From positions 1 through 64,000 of the forward strand of contig JADYYP010000020.1 of the NCBI GenBank assembly GCA_020853575.1: a DNA stretch of 64,000 nucleotides, written 5' to 3'. The notes under the pieces were generated by a model. It made no database searches and had not been told where the DNA came from. It saw only the letters and a program-made list of their open reading frames with translations. The position numbers and the translations under genes are program-made. How positions within the stretch are numbered: the stretch's first letter is position 1; each line of letters starts with the position of its first letter. Source of the DNA: Planctomycetota bacterium. GTDB lineage: Bacteria; Planctomycetota; UBA1135; GCA-002686595. Below are positions 9,641 through 18,493 of this stretch, in pieces.

Positions 9641-11416
9641 GTGGACGAGAAAGGCGGAGCGACGTTGTTCGACGGACTGGAGACCGAGGGAGCACGGGCC
9701 AAGGGCGCCGCGGACGCCAAGCCGGCCGGGGCCGAGCCCGGTGCGCCCGCCAAGGCGCGCGCCGGCGGCGATGGGGAAACCCCGCGGCGCAAGACCGCGC
9801 AGGAGCTCGCCGAGCGCCAACGCGAGATCTCGGTCTCGGAGTTCTTCACCAAGAACCGCCACCTGCTGGGCTTCGACTCGCCGCTCAAGGCCCTCTTGAC
9901 CACCGTGAAGGAGGCGGTCGACAACTCGCTCGACGCCTGCGAGGAGGCCGGGATCTTGCCCGAGATCGTGGTCGAGATCACGCCCACCGGCGAGGACCGT
10001 TTCCGCGTCGCGGTCGAGGACAACGGCCCGGGCATCGTCAAGGAGCAGATCCCCAAGGTCTTCGGCAAGCTGCTCTACGGCTCGAAGTTCCACAAGCTCA
10101 GCCAGACGCGCGGCCAACAGGGCATCGGCATCTCGGCCGCGGTGATGTACGGCCAGCTGACCACCGGCAAGGCGGCGCGCATCGTCTCGCGCACCGGCAA
10201 GCGCGCGCCGGCCTACGAGGTCCAACTGTCGATCGACACCGCGCGCAACAAGGCCGACCTGCACGACGAGAAGACGCTCGCCGAGTGGACGCGCGAGCAC
10301 GGCACGCGCATCGAAGTCGAGATGGAGGCCAAGTACCAAAAGGGCCTGCGCTCGGTCGACATGTACTTGAAGCAGACGGCGATCGCCAATCCGCATCTGG
10401 AGCTCTCCTACGTCGATCCGGGCGGCGAGAAGGTGGTCTACGAGCGCGGCACCAAGCAGCTGCCCGCCGAGGCGGTGGAGATCAAGCCGCACCCGCACGG
10501 GGTCGAGCTCGGCATCTTGATCTCGATGCTCAAGGAGACCACCTGCCGCTCGCTCTCGGGTTTCCTCCAAGAGGAATTCGTGCGCGTCGGCCCCAAGGTC
10601 GCCGAGGAGATCTGCTCCACGGCCAAGGTTTCGGAGAAGGCCTATCCCTCGCGCATCGCGCGCGAGGAGGCCGCGGCGCTGCACGCCGCGATCCAGAAGA
10701 CCAAGATCAGCTCCCCGCCGACCAACTGCATCTCGCCGATCGGCGAGGAGCTCGTGCTGCAGGGCCTGAAGAAGGAAATCGAGGCCGACTTCTACGCGGC
10801 GATTTCACGCCCCGCGGCGGTCTACCGCGGCAATCCGTTCGTGATCGAGGTCGGCATCGCCTTCGGCAAGCCCGGCGGCGTCGGGCTCGAGGTCAACGAA
10901 AGCGGTCGCATCGAGAAGCGCAAGGCGGTGGTGCAATCGGAGGAGCTCGTCGGCAACGCCGATGAGCCGATCCGAGTGCTGCGCATGGCCAACCGCGTTC
11001 CGCTGCTCTACCAACAGTCGGCCTGCGCCGTGACCAAGGCCGTGATCCAAACGAATTGGCGCTCCTACGGTCTGCAACAGCCCAAGGGCGCGCTGCCGAT
11101 CGGCCCAGCCGCGGTGCTGGTGCACATCGCCAGCGTGTGGGTGCCCTTCACCTCCGAGTCGAAGGAGGCGATCGCCGCCTACGACGAGATCATGAAGGAG
11201 ATCAAGCTCGGCCTCCAGGAGTGCGGCCGCAAGATGGGCACGTACATCCGCAAGGGCCAGCGCCTGCGCTCGGAATACGACAAGCGTTCCTACATCGAGA
11301 AGTACATCCCCCACATCGGAATCGCGCTGCAGGAGATCCTCGACCTCTCCGACCCCGAGCGCGACGGCACCGTCAGTACCTTGGACGACGTGCTGCAGAA
11401 GAGCCGCAAGTTCTGA
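9641..11416 (+). CDS. top6B: DNA topoisomerase VI subunit B (ATPase)
   Basis: 591 residues from GTG 9641, preceded by GCGAGGGG as a plausible ribosome site. A low-complexity Ala/Lys/Gly-rich N terminus of about 50 residues precedes the GHKL (Bergerat) ATPase fold: [10 protein letters not shown] (metal-binding Asn near 95), VEDNGPGI (near 126-132) and GQQGIGISA (near 159-167). [14 protein letters not shown] and the transducer-like C-terminal region with the blocks [16 protein letters not shown] and [11 protein letters not shown] match archaeal subunit B. Topoisomerase VI passes one duplex through a double-strand break using ATP, as an A2B2 complex. Its partner, subunit A, is at 16883-18052, not adjacent. 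Type IIB topoisomerases are common in archaea and uncommon in bacteria. Confidence 0.93.
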   Translation: MDEKGGATLFDGLETEGARAKGAADAKPAGAEPGAPAKARAGGDGETPRRKTAQELAERQREISVSEFFTKNRHLLGFDSPLKALLTTVKEAVDNSLDACEEAGILPEIVVEITPTGEDRFRVAVEDNGPGIVKEQIPKVFGKLLYGSKFHKLSQTRGQQGIGISAAVMYGQLTTGKAARIVSRTGKRAPAYEVQLSIDTARNKADLHDEKTLAEWTREHGTRIEVEMEAKYQKGLRSVDMYLKQTAIANPHLELSYVDPGGEKVVYERGTKQLPAEAVEIKPHPHGVELGILISMLKETTCRSLSGFLQEEFVRVGPKVAEEICSTAKVSEKAYPSRIAREEAAALHAAIQKTKISSPPTNCISPIGEELVLQGLKKEIEADFYAAISRPAAVYRGNPFVIEVGIAFGKPGGVGLEVNESGRIEKRKAVVQSEELVGNADEPIRVLRMANRVPLLYQQSACAVTKAVIQTNWRSYGLQQPKGALPIGPAAVLVHIASVWVPFTSESKEAIAAYDEIMKEIKLGLQECGRKMGTYIRKGQRLRSEYDKRSYIEKYIPHIGIALQEILDLSDPERDGTVSTLDDVLQKSRKF

Positions 11417-11655
11417 GAGCGCGCGAGGAACCGGGGCCGCGAGCTCTCGGGATGTCGGATGCGCCGCGCGCACGTTGCTCGCATCGACGGAGAGGCGCGA
11501 TGGCCGAGGTCCGCGGCGCGCGGCGCGCTCGCGAGCCCGGTCCCCGGCGAAGTGACCCTGGGCGACAGGCCGGCCGTGCTTCGCGCGCTCCCAAACGCAA
11601 CTTCCCGAGCGCGCACGGCTAGCACGGTCGCGGCCGCACGCGGAGCTCTGAATCG

Positions 11656-12501
11656 ATGTCGTTCCAGCCTTCCAGACGCACGTTCGCACTCGCGGCCGCG
11701 GCTTCTCCCGCATTGCTCGCGCTCGGCCGCCGCTCCTCGAGCTCGCGCCAACCCCGCCTGAGCTGGCCCTGCGCCGATTACCAACGCGGCCTGCGCGGCA
11801 CAGGCAACTTCGGCGCGTACATCGACAAGCCAGGCTCGGCATTCCATGGCTCGTGGCACCTGGCGGAGGACGTGTGGCTCCCCGCCGGCACCGAGGTGCG
11901 TGCGATCGCCGACGGCATCGTGCGCTACTCCGCGTTCTCGCCGACCTGGACAGACGAACGGCGCGTCGTGCACTGGAACCTCGGCAACGTGATCGTTCTC
12001 GAGCACGACTTCGATCCAGAGCTCGACGGCCACGCTCGGCTGTGCTCCTTCCACGTGCACCTCGGCGCCGATCGACGCGTGGAGCTGGGCGAGCGCGTGG
12101 AGCGCGGGGCGCTGCTCGGTCGTATCGGCGCGGACCGCAGCGAGGAGAACGGCCGCTATCCCGCGCACCTGCACTTCGGCATTCACGTCGGAGCGTACGT
12201 CCAGATCTACCCGCAACTCGAGCGCGAGCTGCGCGCCGCGGCCAAGTCGGAGCGCGGCTTGGTGCTCGGCCCCAACGTGCTGCGCGGCGAGCTCACGCTC
12301 GAGCGCCGCGGCGCGAGCGACGTCTTCCTCCAGGCCGCGGACGGCTCCGGAAGCGCGCTGCTGTCGCTGCTCGTGGGGAGCACGGCGCCCGAGCATGCAG
12401 CGCCCGACATCATGGGCTGGTGCCAGGGCTATGGCCCCAAGGAAGTGCTGGGTGAGTGGCTCGCGCCAGCCAAGTTCCTGCGCGCACACGCAGCGACGTG
12501 A
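11656..12501 (+). CDS. Exported M23/LytM-type metallopeptidase
   Basis: 281 residues. The N terminus has SRRTFALAAAASPALLAL, a twin-arginine-like signal. LytM metal ligands are visible: His and Asp in HGSWHLAEDVW (about residues 64-74), and the conserved AHLHFG near the end of the domain, with HVHLG before it. M23 enzymes cut peptide cross-links of peptidoglycan; some members are structural activators. The 239-base gap after top6B holds no convincing gene. The next gene starts 11 bases downstream on the same strand, so the peptidase may lead the phospholipid operon. Confidence 0.8.
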   Translation: MSFQPSRRTFALAAAASPALLALGRRSSSSRQPRLSWPCADYQRGLRGTGNFGAYIDKPGSAFHGSWHLAEDVWLPAGTEVRAIADGIVRYSAFSPTWTDERRVVHWNLGNVIVLEHDFDPELDGHARLCSFHVHLGADRRVELGERVERGALLGRIGADRSEENGRYPAHLHFGIHVGAYVQIYPQLERELRAAAKSERGLVLGPNVLRGELTLERRGASDVFLQAADGSGSALLSLLVGSTAPEHAAPDIMGWCQGYGPKEVLGEWLAPAKFLRAHAAT

Positions 12502-12511
12502 GCATTCGCGG

Positions 12512-13219
12512 GTGCCGTCGAGCTCGTTGCCGTGCACCGCGCGACGCCCTACCCTCGACGCGCTGGCGGAGGCGCCCGCATTCCCCTTGGACTCGCACCC
12601 CAACCGACGACCTCTCTCATCGCGCGCGACGGCCTGGGCTCACTGGCTCGCGGACGGGCTCGTGCGCGCCAAGGTGTCGCCCAACAGCGTCTCGCTGGCG
12701 AGCTTGGTGTTCGCGGCGCTCGGTGCTGCGCTGCTCCTGCGCGGCGCGCAGCCGTGGTGCCTCGTCGCGGCGGCGGCCTGCGTGCAATTGCGGCTGTGCT
12801 GCAACTTGCTCGACGGCATGGTCGCGATCGAGGGCCGGCGCCAGACGCCGACCGGCGTGCTGTACAACGAGCTGCCCGATCGCGTCGCCGACTCGATGCT
12901 GATCGTGGCGCTGGGGTTCGCGGTGGCTGCGAGTTGGTTGGGCTGGCTCGGAGCGTTGGCGGCGGCGCTGACGGCCTACATCCGCGTGCTCGGCGGAAGC
13001 CTCGGCTTTCCGCAGGATTTTCGCGGTCCGTTGGCCAAGCCCCAGCGCATGGCGGTGCTCACCGGCGCGCTCTTGATCGCGGCCCTCGAGCTCGCCGTGT
13101 TCGAAACCCGTCTGGCGTTGCTCGGCGCGGCCTGGGTGATCGCGCTGGGATCGCTGGTGACGTGCGTTGCTCGCGCACGAGCGATTGCCGCGCGGTTGCA
13201 CGAGCGAGGAGCGGCGTGA
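12512..13219 (+). CDS. CDP-alcohol phosphotransferase-family membrane protein
   Basis: 235 residues from GTG 12512; the start is uncertain because several downstream GTG or TTG codons are possible. The family signature D-x2-D-G-x2-A-R-x8-G-x3-D-x3-D can be laid over residues 98-123 (NLLDGMVA...G...NELPD) with exact spacing. Here the first and third Asp are Asn (98, 119) and the Arg is Ile (106); Asp101 and Asp123 remain. Several hydrophobic helices follow. The family transfers a phospho-alcohol from a CDP-alcohol to an acceptor in the membrane. The operon (acyltransferase, then CdsA) supports a lipid role; the substrate is unknown. It ends in a GTGA overlap with the next gene. Confidence 0.8.
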   Translation: MPSSSLPCTARRPTLDALAEAPAFPLDSHPNRRPLSSRATAWAHWLADGLVRAKVSPNSVSLASLVFAALGAALLLRGAQPWCLVAAAACVQLRLCCNLLDGMVAIEGRRQTPTGVLYNELPDRVADSMLIVALGFAVAASWLGWLGALAAALTAYIRVLGGSLGFPQDFRGPLAKPQRMAVLTGALLIAALELAVFETRLALLGAAWVIALGSLVTCVARARAIAARLHERGAA

Positions 13220-13827
13220 GACCGTCGGGAGCGCTGCTCGTCGGCCTCGTCAAGCTGATCGTCGGCGCCTATCCACGTTGGATCGGCTGCCAGCCCTGCG
13301 CGCGCCAGCGCATCTACTTCGCCAACCACTCGAGCCACATCGACACCGTCGCGCTGTGGGCTGCGCTCCCGCTCGAGTTGCGCGACGTGACGCACCCCGT
13401 CGCGGCGCGCGACTACTGGGGTCACGGACTGCGGCGCTACATCGCGACCAAGGCGTTGCGCGCCGTGCTGATCGACCGCGCGCGCGAGGACAAGTCGAGC
13501 AATCCGCTCGCACCCCTGATCGAGACACTGGCACGAGGAGACTCGCTGATCCTGTTCCCCGAGGGAACGCGCGGCAGTGAAGCGCTTCCCGGTCCCTTCA
13601 AGAGCGGCCTGTACCACTTGGCGCAGCAGTTTCCCGAGGTCGAGCTGGTGCCGGTGCACCTCGAGAACTTGCACCGCAGCTTGCCCAAGGGTGCGTTCGT
13701 GCCGATTCCGATCACCTGCACGGTGCGCTTTGGTGCTCCGTTGCGCTTGGAGCCAGCCGAAGCCAAGGAGCCGTTCCTCGCGCGCGCGCGCGGCGCCGTC
13801 ATCGCACTCTCGGGGCTGCACGCGTGA
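13216..13827 (+). CDS. 1-acyl-glycerol-3-phosphate acyltransferase-like protein (PlsC family)
   Basis: 203 residues from GTG 13216, which overlaps the TGA of the upstream gene. Acyltransferase block I, NHSSHID, sits at residues 37-43 (H-x4-D), and block III, LFPEGTRG, follows near residue 115. PlsC enzymes transfer an acyl chain to lysophosphatidate at the inner face of the membrane to make phosphatidate. That product is the substrate of the CdsA-like enzyme encoded next, with another GTGA overlap. The protein is shorter than many PlsC proteins and lacks a long N-terminal membrane helix. Confidence 0.85.
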   Translation: MRPSGALLVGLVKLIVGAYPRWIGCQPCARQRIYFANHSSHIDTVALWAALPLELRDVTHPVAARDYWGHGLRRYIATKALRAVLIDRAREDKSSNPLAPLIETLARGDSLILFPEGTRGSEALPGPFKSGLYHLAQQFPEVELVPVHLENLHRSLPKGAFVPIPITCTVRFGAPLRLEPAEAKEPFLARARGAVIALSGLHA

Positions 13828-14765
13828 CCGGGCAACACAAGCTCCTCGCGGTGTTCGCGGGCGTCGTGGCGTTGCTGATCGTGGCGTCGCTCGTGGGCGC
13901 ATTGCTCGCGCAGCGCGCGGCGAGCGCCAAGAGTCGCGAGGTGATCGCCAATCTCAACGCTCGCACCAAGGCCTGGTGGGTCATGGTGGCCGTGCTGGGC
14001 TGCGCCTTCGCCGCCGGCCAGGGCGCCACCTTGGTGCTCTTCGCGTTCGCGTCGTTCTTCGCGCTGCGCGAGTTCATTTCGCTCACCCCCACCAGCTCCG
14101 GCGATTCCAGCGCACTCGCGTTGGCGTTCTACGTGCTGCTGCCGGGGCAGTACGCGCTGATCTGGACACGCCAGTACGGCACGTTCTCGATCTTCCTACC
14201 GGTCTACGCGTTCCTGTTCCTGCCCGCGGTCTCGGCGTTGGCCTCGGACACACGCGACTTCCTGGCGCGCTCCGCGAAGATCCAGTGGGCCGTAATGGTC
14301 TGCGTGTATTGCGTCAGCCACGCGCCCGCGTTGCTGTTGCTCGAACTGCCCGGCTTCGACGGCCCCAACGCGCTGCTGGTCATGTACCTGTTGCTCGTCG
14401 TGCAGCTCAGCGACGTGCTGCAGTACGTCTTCGGGAAGCTGTTCGGCCGGACGCCGCTCGCTCCTCAGGTCAGTCCATCGAAGACCGTCGAAGGGCTCGT
14501 CGGCGGCGGGCTGACCGCAGTGGCCGTCGGCGGCTCCCTGTGGTGGCTCACTCCGTTCACCTGGCCGCAATCCCTGGCGCTGTCGGCCGCGATCGTCGCG
14601 CTGGGTTTCCTCGGTGGCCTGTGCCTCTCGGCCGTCAAGCGCAGCTTGGGCGCGAAGGACTGGGGCGTGATGATCGAAGGGCACGGCGGCATGCTCGATC
14701 GGCTGGACTCGCTCAGCTTCGCCGCACCGGTGTTCTTCCACCTCACGCGCTACTTCTTCGAGTAG
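13824..14765 (+). CDS. cdsA: Phosphatidate cytidylyltransferase (CdsA-like)
   Basis: 313 residues from GTG 13824 (GTGA overlap with the acyltransferase). It is multi-pass, with about eight hydrophobic helices. The CdsA signature is recognisable in the C-terminal half: QLSDVLQYVFGKLFGR, SPSKTVEG, and SAVKRSLGAKDWG...GHGGMLDRLDSL. The enzyme makes CDP-diacylglycerol from phosphatidate and CTP. With the two upstream genes this gives a plausible chain: acylate to phosphatidate, activate to CDP-diacylglycerol, then transfer an alcohol head group. Confidence 0.9.
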   Translation: MTGQHKLLAVFAGVVALLIVASLVGALLAQRAASAKSREVIANLNARTKAWWVMVAVLGCAFAAGQGATLVLFAFASFFALREFISLTPTSSGDSSALALAFYVLLPGQYALIWTRQYGTFSIFLPVYAFLFLPAVSALASDTRDFLARSAKIQWAVMVCVYCVSHAPALLLLELPGFDGPNALLVMYLLLVVQLSDVLQYVFGKLFGRTPLAPQVSPSKTVEGLVGGGLTAVAVGGSLWWLTPFTWPQSLALSAAIVALGFLGGLCLSAVKRSLGAKDWGVMIEGHGGMLDRLDSLSFAAPVFFHLTRYFFE

Positions 14766-14792
14766 GGCTGGTGACGCAGACCCGCGGAACGC

Positions 14793-15413
14793 TCATCCGA
14801 TCCAGCTCGCGCCGCACGCGGCGGTCCCGGCCCACAGCGCGTGCAACGCCGACTCGCGCAACCCCAACGCGCGCAGCTTGCGACGATCCCAGAGCGCGCC
14901 AGACCTCAAGGGCGTCGCGATGCGCACGCTGCGCCACACGCTGAACGGCCACAGGGCGCAGAACAGTGCCGCCGCTCGCGCGGCATCCGCGGGCTCGGTC
15001 AGCGCGGCCGCTGGCGCCGCGAGCGACAAGGCCGCGAGTCCGAACGCCAATGCGGGAGTCGACAGAAATCCCCAGCGAGCGCTGCTCCCAGCCGCGGCAA
15101 CGGCGCACAGCGCGGCCAAACCCACGACACCGAGAAAGCTCCAGTCGTCGCGCGCGACGAGCGCGAGCGACAGACATGTACCCGCGAGGACCGCTCCGGC
15201 CGCGGCCTGACGGAGCTTGCGGCGCAACCCCACGACCCACGCGCCGGTCGCGAGGAAGCCACCGGCGAACACGGTCCCGATGAACAGGCCAGTGACCACG
15301 CCACGCTCGGATCCGCAGAGAGCCCCGGCGCCGACGGCGAGCACGAGCACGATCCACGCGCCGTGGGAGCGCAGGGGGTCCGGCCTGGCGTGCACTTCGA
15401 TCGACGCGGGCAT
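14793..15413 (-). CDS. Multi-pass membrane protein, possibly YwiC-like
   Basis: 206 residues from ATG 15413. Early after the start comes RSHGAWIVLVLAVGAGALCG, reminiscent of the Q-H-G-A-W block of the YwiC-like family, and about six hydrophobic helices follow. A charged loop WRSVRIATPLRSGALWDRRK lies near the C terminus. Function is unknown even for the YwiC family. It converges on cdsA (27-base gap) and is divergent from the kinase gene. Confidence 0.6.
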   Translation of the reverse strand: MPASIEVHARPDPLRSHGAWIVLVLAVGAGALCGSERGVVTGLFIGTVFAGGFLATGAWVVGLRRKLRQAAAGAVLAGTCLSLALVARDDWSFLGVVGLAALCAVAAAGSSARWGFLSTPALAFGLAALSLAAPAAALTEPADAARAAALFCALWPFSVWRSVRIATPLRSGALWDRRKLRALGLRESALHALWAGTAACGASWIG

Positions 15414-15671
15414 GAGCTTGGCCTCGGTGAAGCAGCACCATAGAGTCCGGCGCGCTCGCGGTGCGATGCGCACCAGGCCCCGGCACTCGGTCCCGCGCGC
15501 CGGACAGCGACGCCGAGCGCGAGCGACACCTCGGCATCGTCGCGCATGCCGATTCGGCGGCAACCCGCCATCCGGGCAGGCCGGTGGGCCTCGGGTGCGG
15601 CAGCGCGGGCCCCTGGGCCGCAGCCCCGCGCTGGACCGCCGTGTGCTCTGGCGCGCGCCCTGGCGCCGACC

Positions 15672-16820
15672 ATGACCGAACAACTCCGCAAAGCCGCGCT
15701 CCTTCCCTTCCTCTTGGCCCTCGCGGGCCAACCCCTGCCGGCGCTCGCCGCTCCGGACGCGCTCGAACGCGAGCCGCGCCGGGATGCACAGCCGACCGAC
15801 GCCAGTCCGGCACCGCTCGCAGAGCCCGCCCAGCCGAGCGTGATCGGACCGTACCGTGTGCTGCACGAGCTCGGCAGCGGCGGCATGGGCAGCGTGCATC
15901 TCGCCGAGTCGACCGACAACGCGGGGCAGCACGTCGCGCTCAAGCTGATGCGCTCCGATTCGTTTTCCCCAGCGCTGCTGGCGCAGTTCGACGTCGAGCA
16001 GCGCGCGCTCGCCAGCGCCTCCCACGACAGCATCGCGCGTTTCATCGGCTCCGGCGCGACGACCGACGGCCGGCCGTGGATCGCGATGGAGTGGGTCGAG
16101 GGCCAGCCGATCACCGCATACTGCGATGCGCGACGCCTGGACGTCGACGCGCGCCTGGCACTGTTGGGAGAGGTGTGCGACGCGGTGCAGCATCTCCACG
16201 AGCGCGGGATCATCCACGGTGACCTGAAACCCTCGAACATCTTGGTCACCGAGCGCGATGGTCGAGCGCGGCCGAAGCTGATCGACCTCGGGTTGGCGCG
16301 CCTGCGCGCGGACGCACCCGACCTGGACACGCCGGTCATGGGGACTCCGGCCTACATGGCCCCGGAGCAATTCGACCTGGCCGAGCCGCTGCGCGACGAG
16401 CGCAGCGACGTTTTCGCGCTAGGCCGCGTGCTGCGCGAGCTCCTCGTCGGCGAGCCGCACGCGACGAGCACTGCACGCGCCGGCCTCGGTCCGATCCTGC
16501 TCGCGTCGCGCGCGCCGGAGCTTCCGTTGCGTGCCCACTTCGACCGCTTGGGCGCGGCGACGGATTCAGTTGCTCGGCGGCGCGGGACTCGGGCGCGAGC
16601 GCTGCGTCGACGCCTCGATCGAACGTTGGACGGCATCGCGCAGCGAGCGACCGAGGCGCGGCGCGAGCGGCGCTTTTCCGGCCCACGCGAGTTGGCCATG
16701 GCGCTGCGCGAGCACCTCCGCGATCGCGCCCGTCGCGCGGACCTCGCCCGCGACGTATTGCTGGTCGGCGCCGTCTCGACGCTGGCCTTCGCCTGCGGCG
16801 TCCTGTTCGCGAGCTCTTGA
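15672..16820 (+). CDS. Hanks-type Ser/Thr protein kinase with an apparent signal peptide
   Basis: 382 residues from ATG 15672. The kinase domain spans about residues 59-300: Gly-rich loop ELGSGGMGSVHLAE, Lys91 in VALKLM, catalytic loop IIHGDLKPSN (Asp184; HRD is HGD), IDLGLA in place of DFG, and GTPAYMAPEQ. A hydrophobic helix ends the protein (DVLLVGAVSTLAFACGVLF). Unusually, the N terminus (RKAALLPFLLALAGQPLPALAAP) looks like a cleavable signal peptide followed by a Pro/Ala linker, which would put the kinase outside the cytoplasm unless the helix stays as an anchor or the true start is later. It sits 62 bases before top6A on the same strand. Confidence 0.85.
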   Translation: MTEQLRKAALLPFLLALAGQPLPALAAPDALEREPRRDAQPTDASPAPLAEPAQPSVIGPYRVLHELGSGGMGSVHLAESTDNAGQHVALKLMRSDSFSPALLAQFDVEQRALASASHDSIARFIGSGATTDGRPWIAMEWVEGQPITAYCDARRLDVDARLALLGEVCDAVQHLHERGIIHGDLKPSNILVTERDGRARPKLIDLGLARLRADAPDLDTPVMGTPAYMAPEQFDLAEPLRDERSDVFALGRVLRELLVGEPHATSTARAGLGPILLASRAPELPLRAHFDRLGAATDSVARRRGTRARALRRRLDRTLDGIAQRATEARRERRFSGPRELAMALREHLRDRARRADLARDVLLVGAVSTLAFACGVLFASS

Positions 16821-16882
16821 AGCCGCCCGTGCGAGCCGCGGCGCTGGTGGAAAGCGCCGCGCGGGAGTGATAGAAGCGCCGC

Positions 16883-18052
16883 ATGGCCGCAGACGACGAC
16901 AAGAAGAAGAAGTCCAAGCCCGTGGCGCGCGCGCCGCGTGAGCTCGACGAGCACGACAAGAAGACGCTGAAGCTGATCCTGAGCACCGCCGAGCGCGTGC
17001 GCAACTCGATCGACAAGCGCGTGCTCCCTGAGCTGCGCTTTCCGGAGCGCTCGCTGGGCAACGTCAGCTACGACAAGTCGATCGGCTATTTCGAGCTCGG
17101 CAAGAACCGCAAGGCACGCGCGCTGACGGTCAACACCGTCAAGAGCTTCGCGCAGACCCTGCGACTGATGGCGATCAGCAAGGAGATGGTCGAGAACAAC
17201 GACTTCGCCACCAAGCGTGAAGCGTATTACGTGTCGAAGAACTGGGGCGAGGCCAAGTTCAACGACCAGCCCGAGTCCGACACGGTGCTCGACGACATCG
17301 AGGCCTTGGCGTCGCTCGACGGCCTGGCCCGCGAGCAGTTGCGCTACTACCCCGAGGAACACGGGGGCTCGATCGCCGGAAACCTCACCGTGATCGACGT
17401 CGACAGCGAGACCGGGCGACCGATCGCGATCGATTGCACCAACTTCGGCTCGGGCTCCTACACGGTGCCGCACTCGGTCGAGCACCTGAAGTTCGAGACC
17501 AAGGCCAAGTTCATCCTGGCGATCGAGACCGGCGGCATGTTCCAGCGCTTGAACAACCACAAGTTCTGGAAGTCCGCCAACTGCATCTTGGTCGAGACCG
17601 CCGGCGTGCCGACCCGCGCCACGCGGCGTTTCGTGCGCCGTCTCGCCGACGACAAGAAGATCCCGGTGTACGCCTTCGTCGACTGCGATCCCTACGGCAT
17701 CGCCAACATCTACCGCACGTTGAAGGTCGGCTCGGGCAATGCGGCGCACATCAACCGCTTCTTCTGCGTGCCGCAGGCGCAGTACCTGGGCGTCACGCCG
17801 CAGGACATCGTCGACTTCAAGCTGCAGGATGCGACGCACAAGCTCCAGGAGGTCGACATCAAGCGCGCCAAGGACGCGCTCAAGAACGATCCGTTCTTCA
17901 TGGCCCACAAGCCCTGGATCAAGGCCATCGAACAGATGCTCAAGATGGGCGTGCGCGCCGAGCAACAGGCTTTGGCGAAGTGGGGCCTCAACTACGTGAT
18001 CGAGGAGTACCTGCCCCGCAAGCTCGACGACCGCAAGAACTTCTTGCCCTGA
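16883..18052 (+). CDS. top6A: DNA topoisomerase VI subunit A (Spo11-like)
   Basis: 389 residues from ATG 16883. A Lys-rich N terminus precedes the winged-helix CAP domain with KREAYYVSKN at residues 111-120. The second Tyr (116) aligns with the DNA-cutting Tyr of Spo11. The TOPRIM domain follows: ILAIETGGMFQRL supplies the acidic metal ligand (about residue 214) and AFVDCDPYG the DxD motif (about 270). The C-terminal region matches subunit A, including HKPWIKAIEQML. It works with subunit B (9641-11416) as the ATP-dependent A2B2 type IIB topoisomerase. The kinase gene is 62 bases upstream; the HxlR gene converges 10 bases downstream. Confidence 0.94.
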   Translation: MAADDDKKKKSKPVARAPRELDEHDKKTLKLILSTAERVRNSIDKRVLPELRFPERSLGNVSYDKSIGYFELGKNRKARALTVNTVKSFAQTLRLMAISKEMVENNDFATKREAYYVSKNWGEAKFNDQPESDTVLDDIEALASLDGLAREQLRYYPEEHGGSIAGNLTVIDVDSETGRPIAIDCTNFGSGSYTVPHSVEHLKFETKAKFILAIETGGMFQRLNNHKFWKSANCILVETAGVPTRATRRFVRRLADDKKIPVYAFVDCDPYGIANIYRTLKVGSGNAAHINRFFCVPQAQYLGVTPQDIVDFKLQDATHKLQEVDIKRAKDALKNDPFFMAHKPWIKAIEQMLKMGVRAEQQALAKWGLNYVIEEYLPRKLDDRKNFLP

Positions 18053-18061
18053 GCCCAGGGC

Positions 18062-18385
18062 TCAGGATTCGTCGAGACTCGCCTGGAGCCGCCGCACTTC
18101 CCCGAGGACACCGGCGAAGCGCACGCCGAACGGTGTCAGGGAATACGCGACGCGCAACGGCGGCTTGGTTCCGGTCACGGAGCGCAGCGCGATGCCGTAG
18201 CGCTGCATCTTCGCCAGTCGCTCGTTCATCACCTTGGCGCTCAATCCGGGGCAGGCGCGCAGGATCAAGCTTGGTCGATCGCGACCGTCGGCGATCAACT
18301 GCAGGATGCGCATGGACCACTTGCAACCGACGATGTCCTCGACCATCGCGGCCACGTCCGGTTTGGGAGACTCGCTGCGACTCAT
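18062..18385 (-). CDS. HxlR-family winged-helix transcription regulator
   Basis: 107 residues from ATG 18385; a TTG seven codons upstream is a weaker alternative. The HxlR pattern is clear: VGCKWSMRILQLIADG (first helices), PGLSAKVMNERLAKMQRYGI (recognition helix region) and VAYSLTPFGVRF (wing). HxlR proteins bind DNA as dimers and often sense redox or electrophile stress next to their targets. Conventional members read D-x-IG-GKW; here it is EDIVGCKW, placing a Cys where others have Gly, which might sense oxidation. It is divergent from a small thioredoxin-like gene (108-base gap), the obvious candidate target. Confidence 0.85.
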   Translation of the reverse strand: MSRSESPKPDVAAMVEDIVGCKWSMRILQLIADGRDRPSLILRACPGLSAKVMNERLAKMQRYGIALRSVTGTKPPLRVAYSLTPFGVRFAGVLGEVRRLQASLDES

Positions 18386-18453
18386 CGCGGAGGACCTTAC
18401 CAAACGGTGCGTTCTTGGCGCGCTCGCCGCGCGGGCCTACGGTTCGATGAGTC

Positions 18454-18466
18454 ACCCATGGTGGGT
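18454..18466. promoter_or_regulatory. Possible HxlR operator (short inverted repeat)
   Basis: ACCCA-TGG-TGGGT is a 5-3-5 inverted repeat in the divergent promoter region, 28 bases before the thioredoxin-like start. Position suggests an operator; the arms are short, so chance is possible. Confidence 0.2.
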
Positions 18467-18493
18467 CGACGATTCCGAAACGGAGGACAAGTC

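Noticed and set aside
11417-11655. Possible small gene after top6B
   Set aside because: The frames here are Arg-rich shadows without ribosome sites, so I treat it as intergenic.
15546-15671. GGCAACCCGCC...GGGTGC stretch resembling part of a SAM-type riboswitch
   Set aside because: Only two short blocks match; the paired arms and conserved core around them are missing, and the downstream gene is a kinase with no SAM link.
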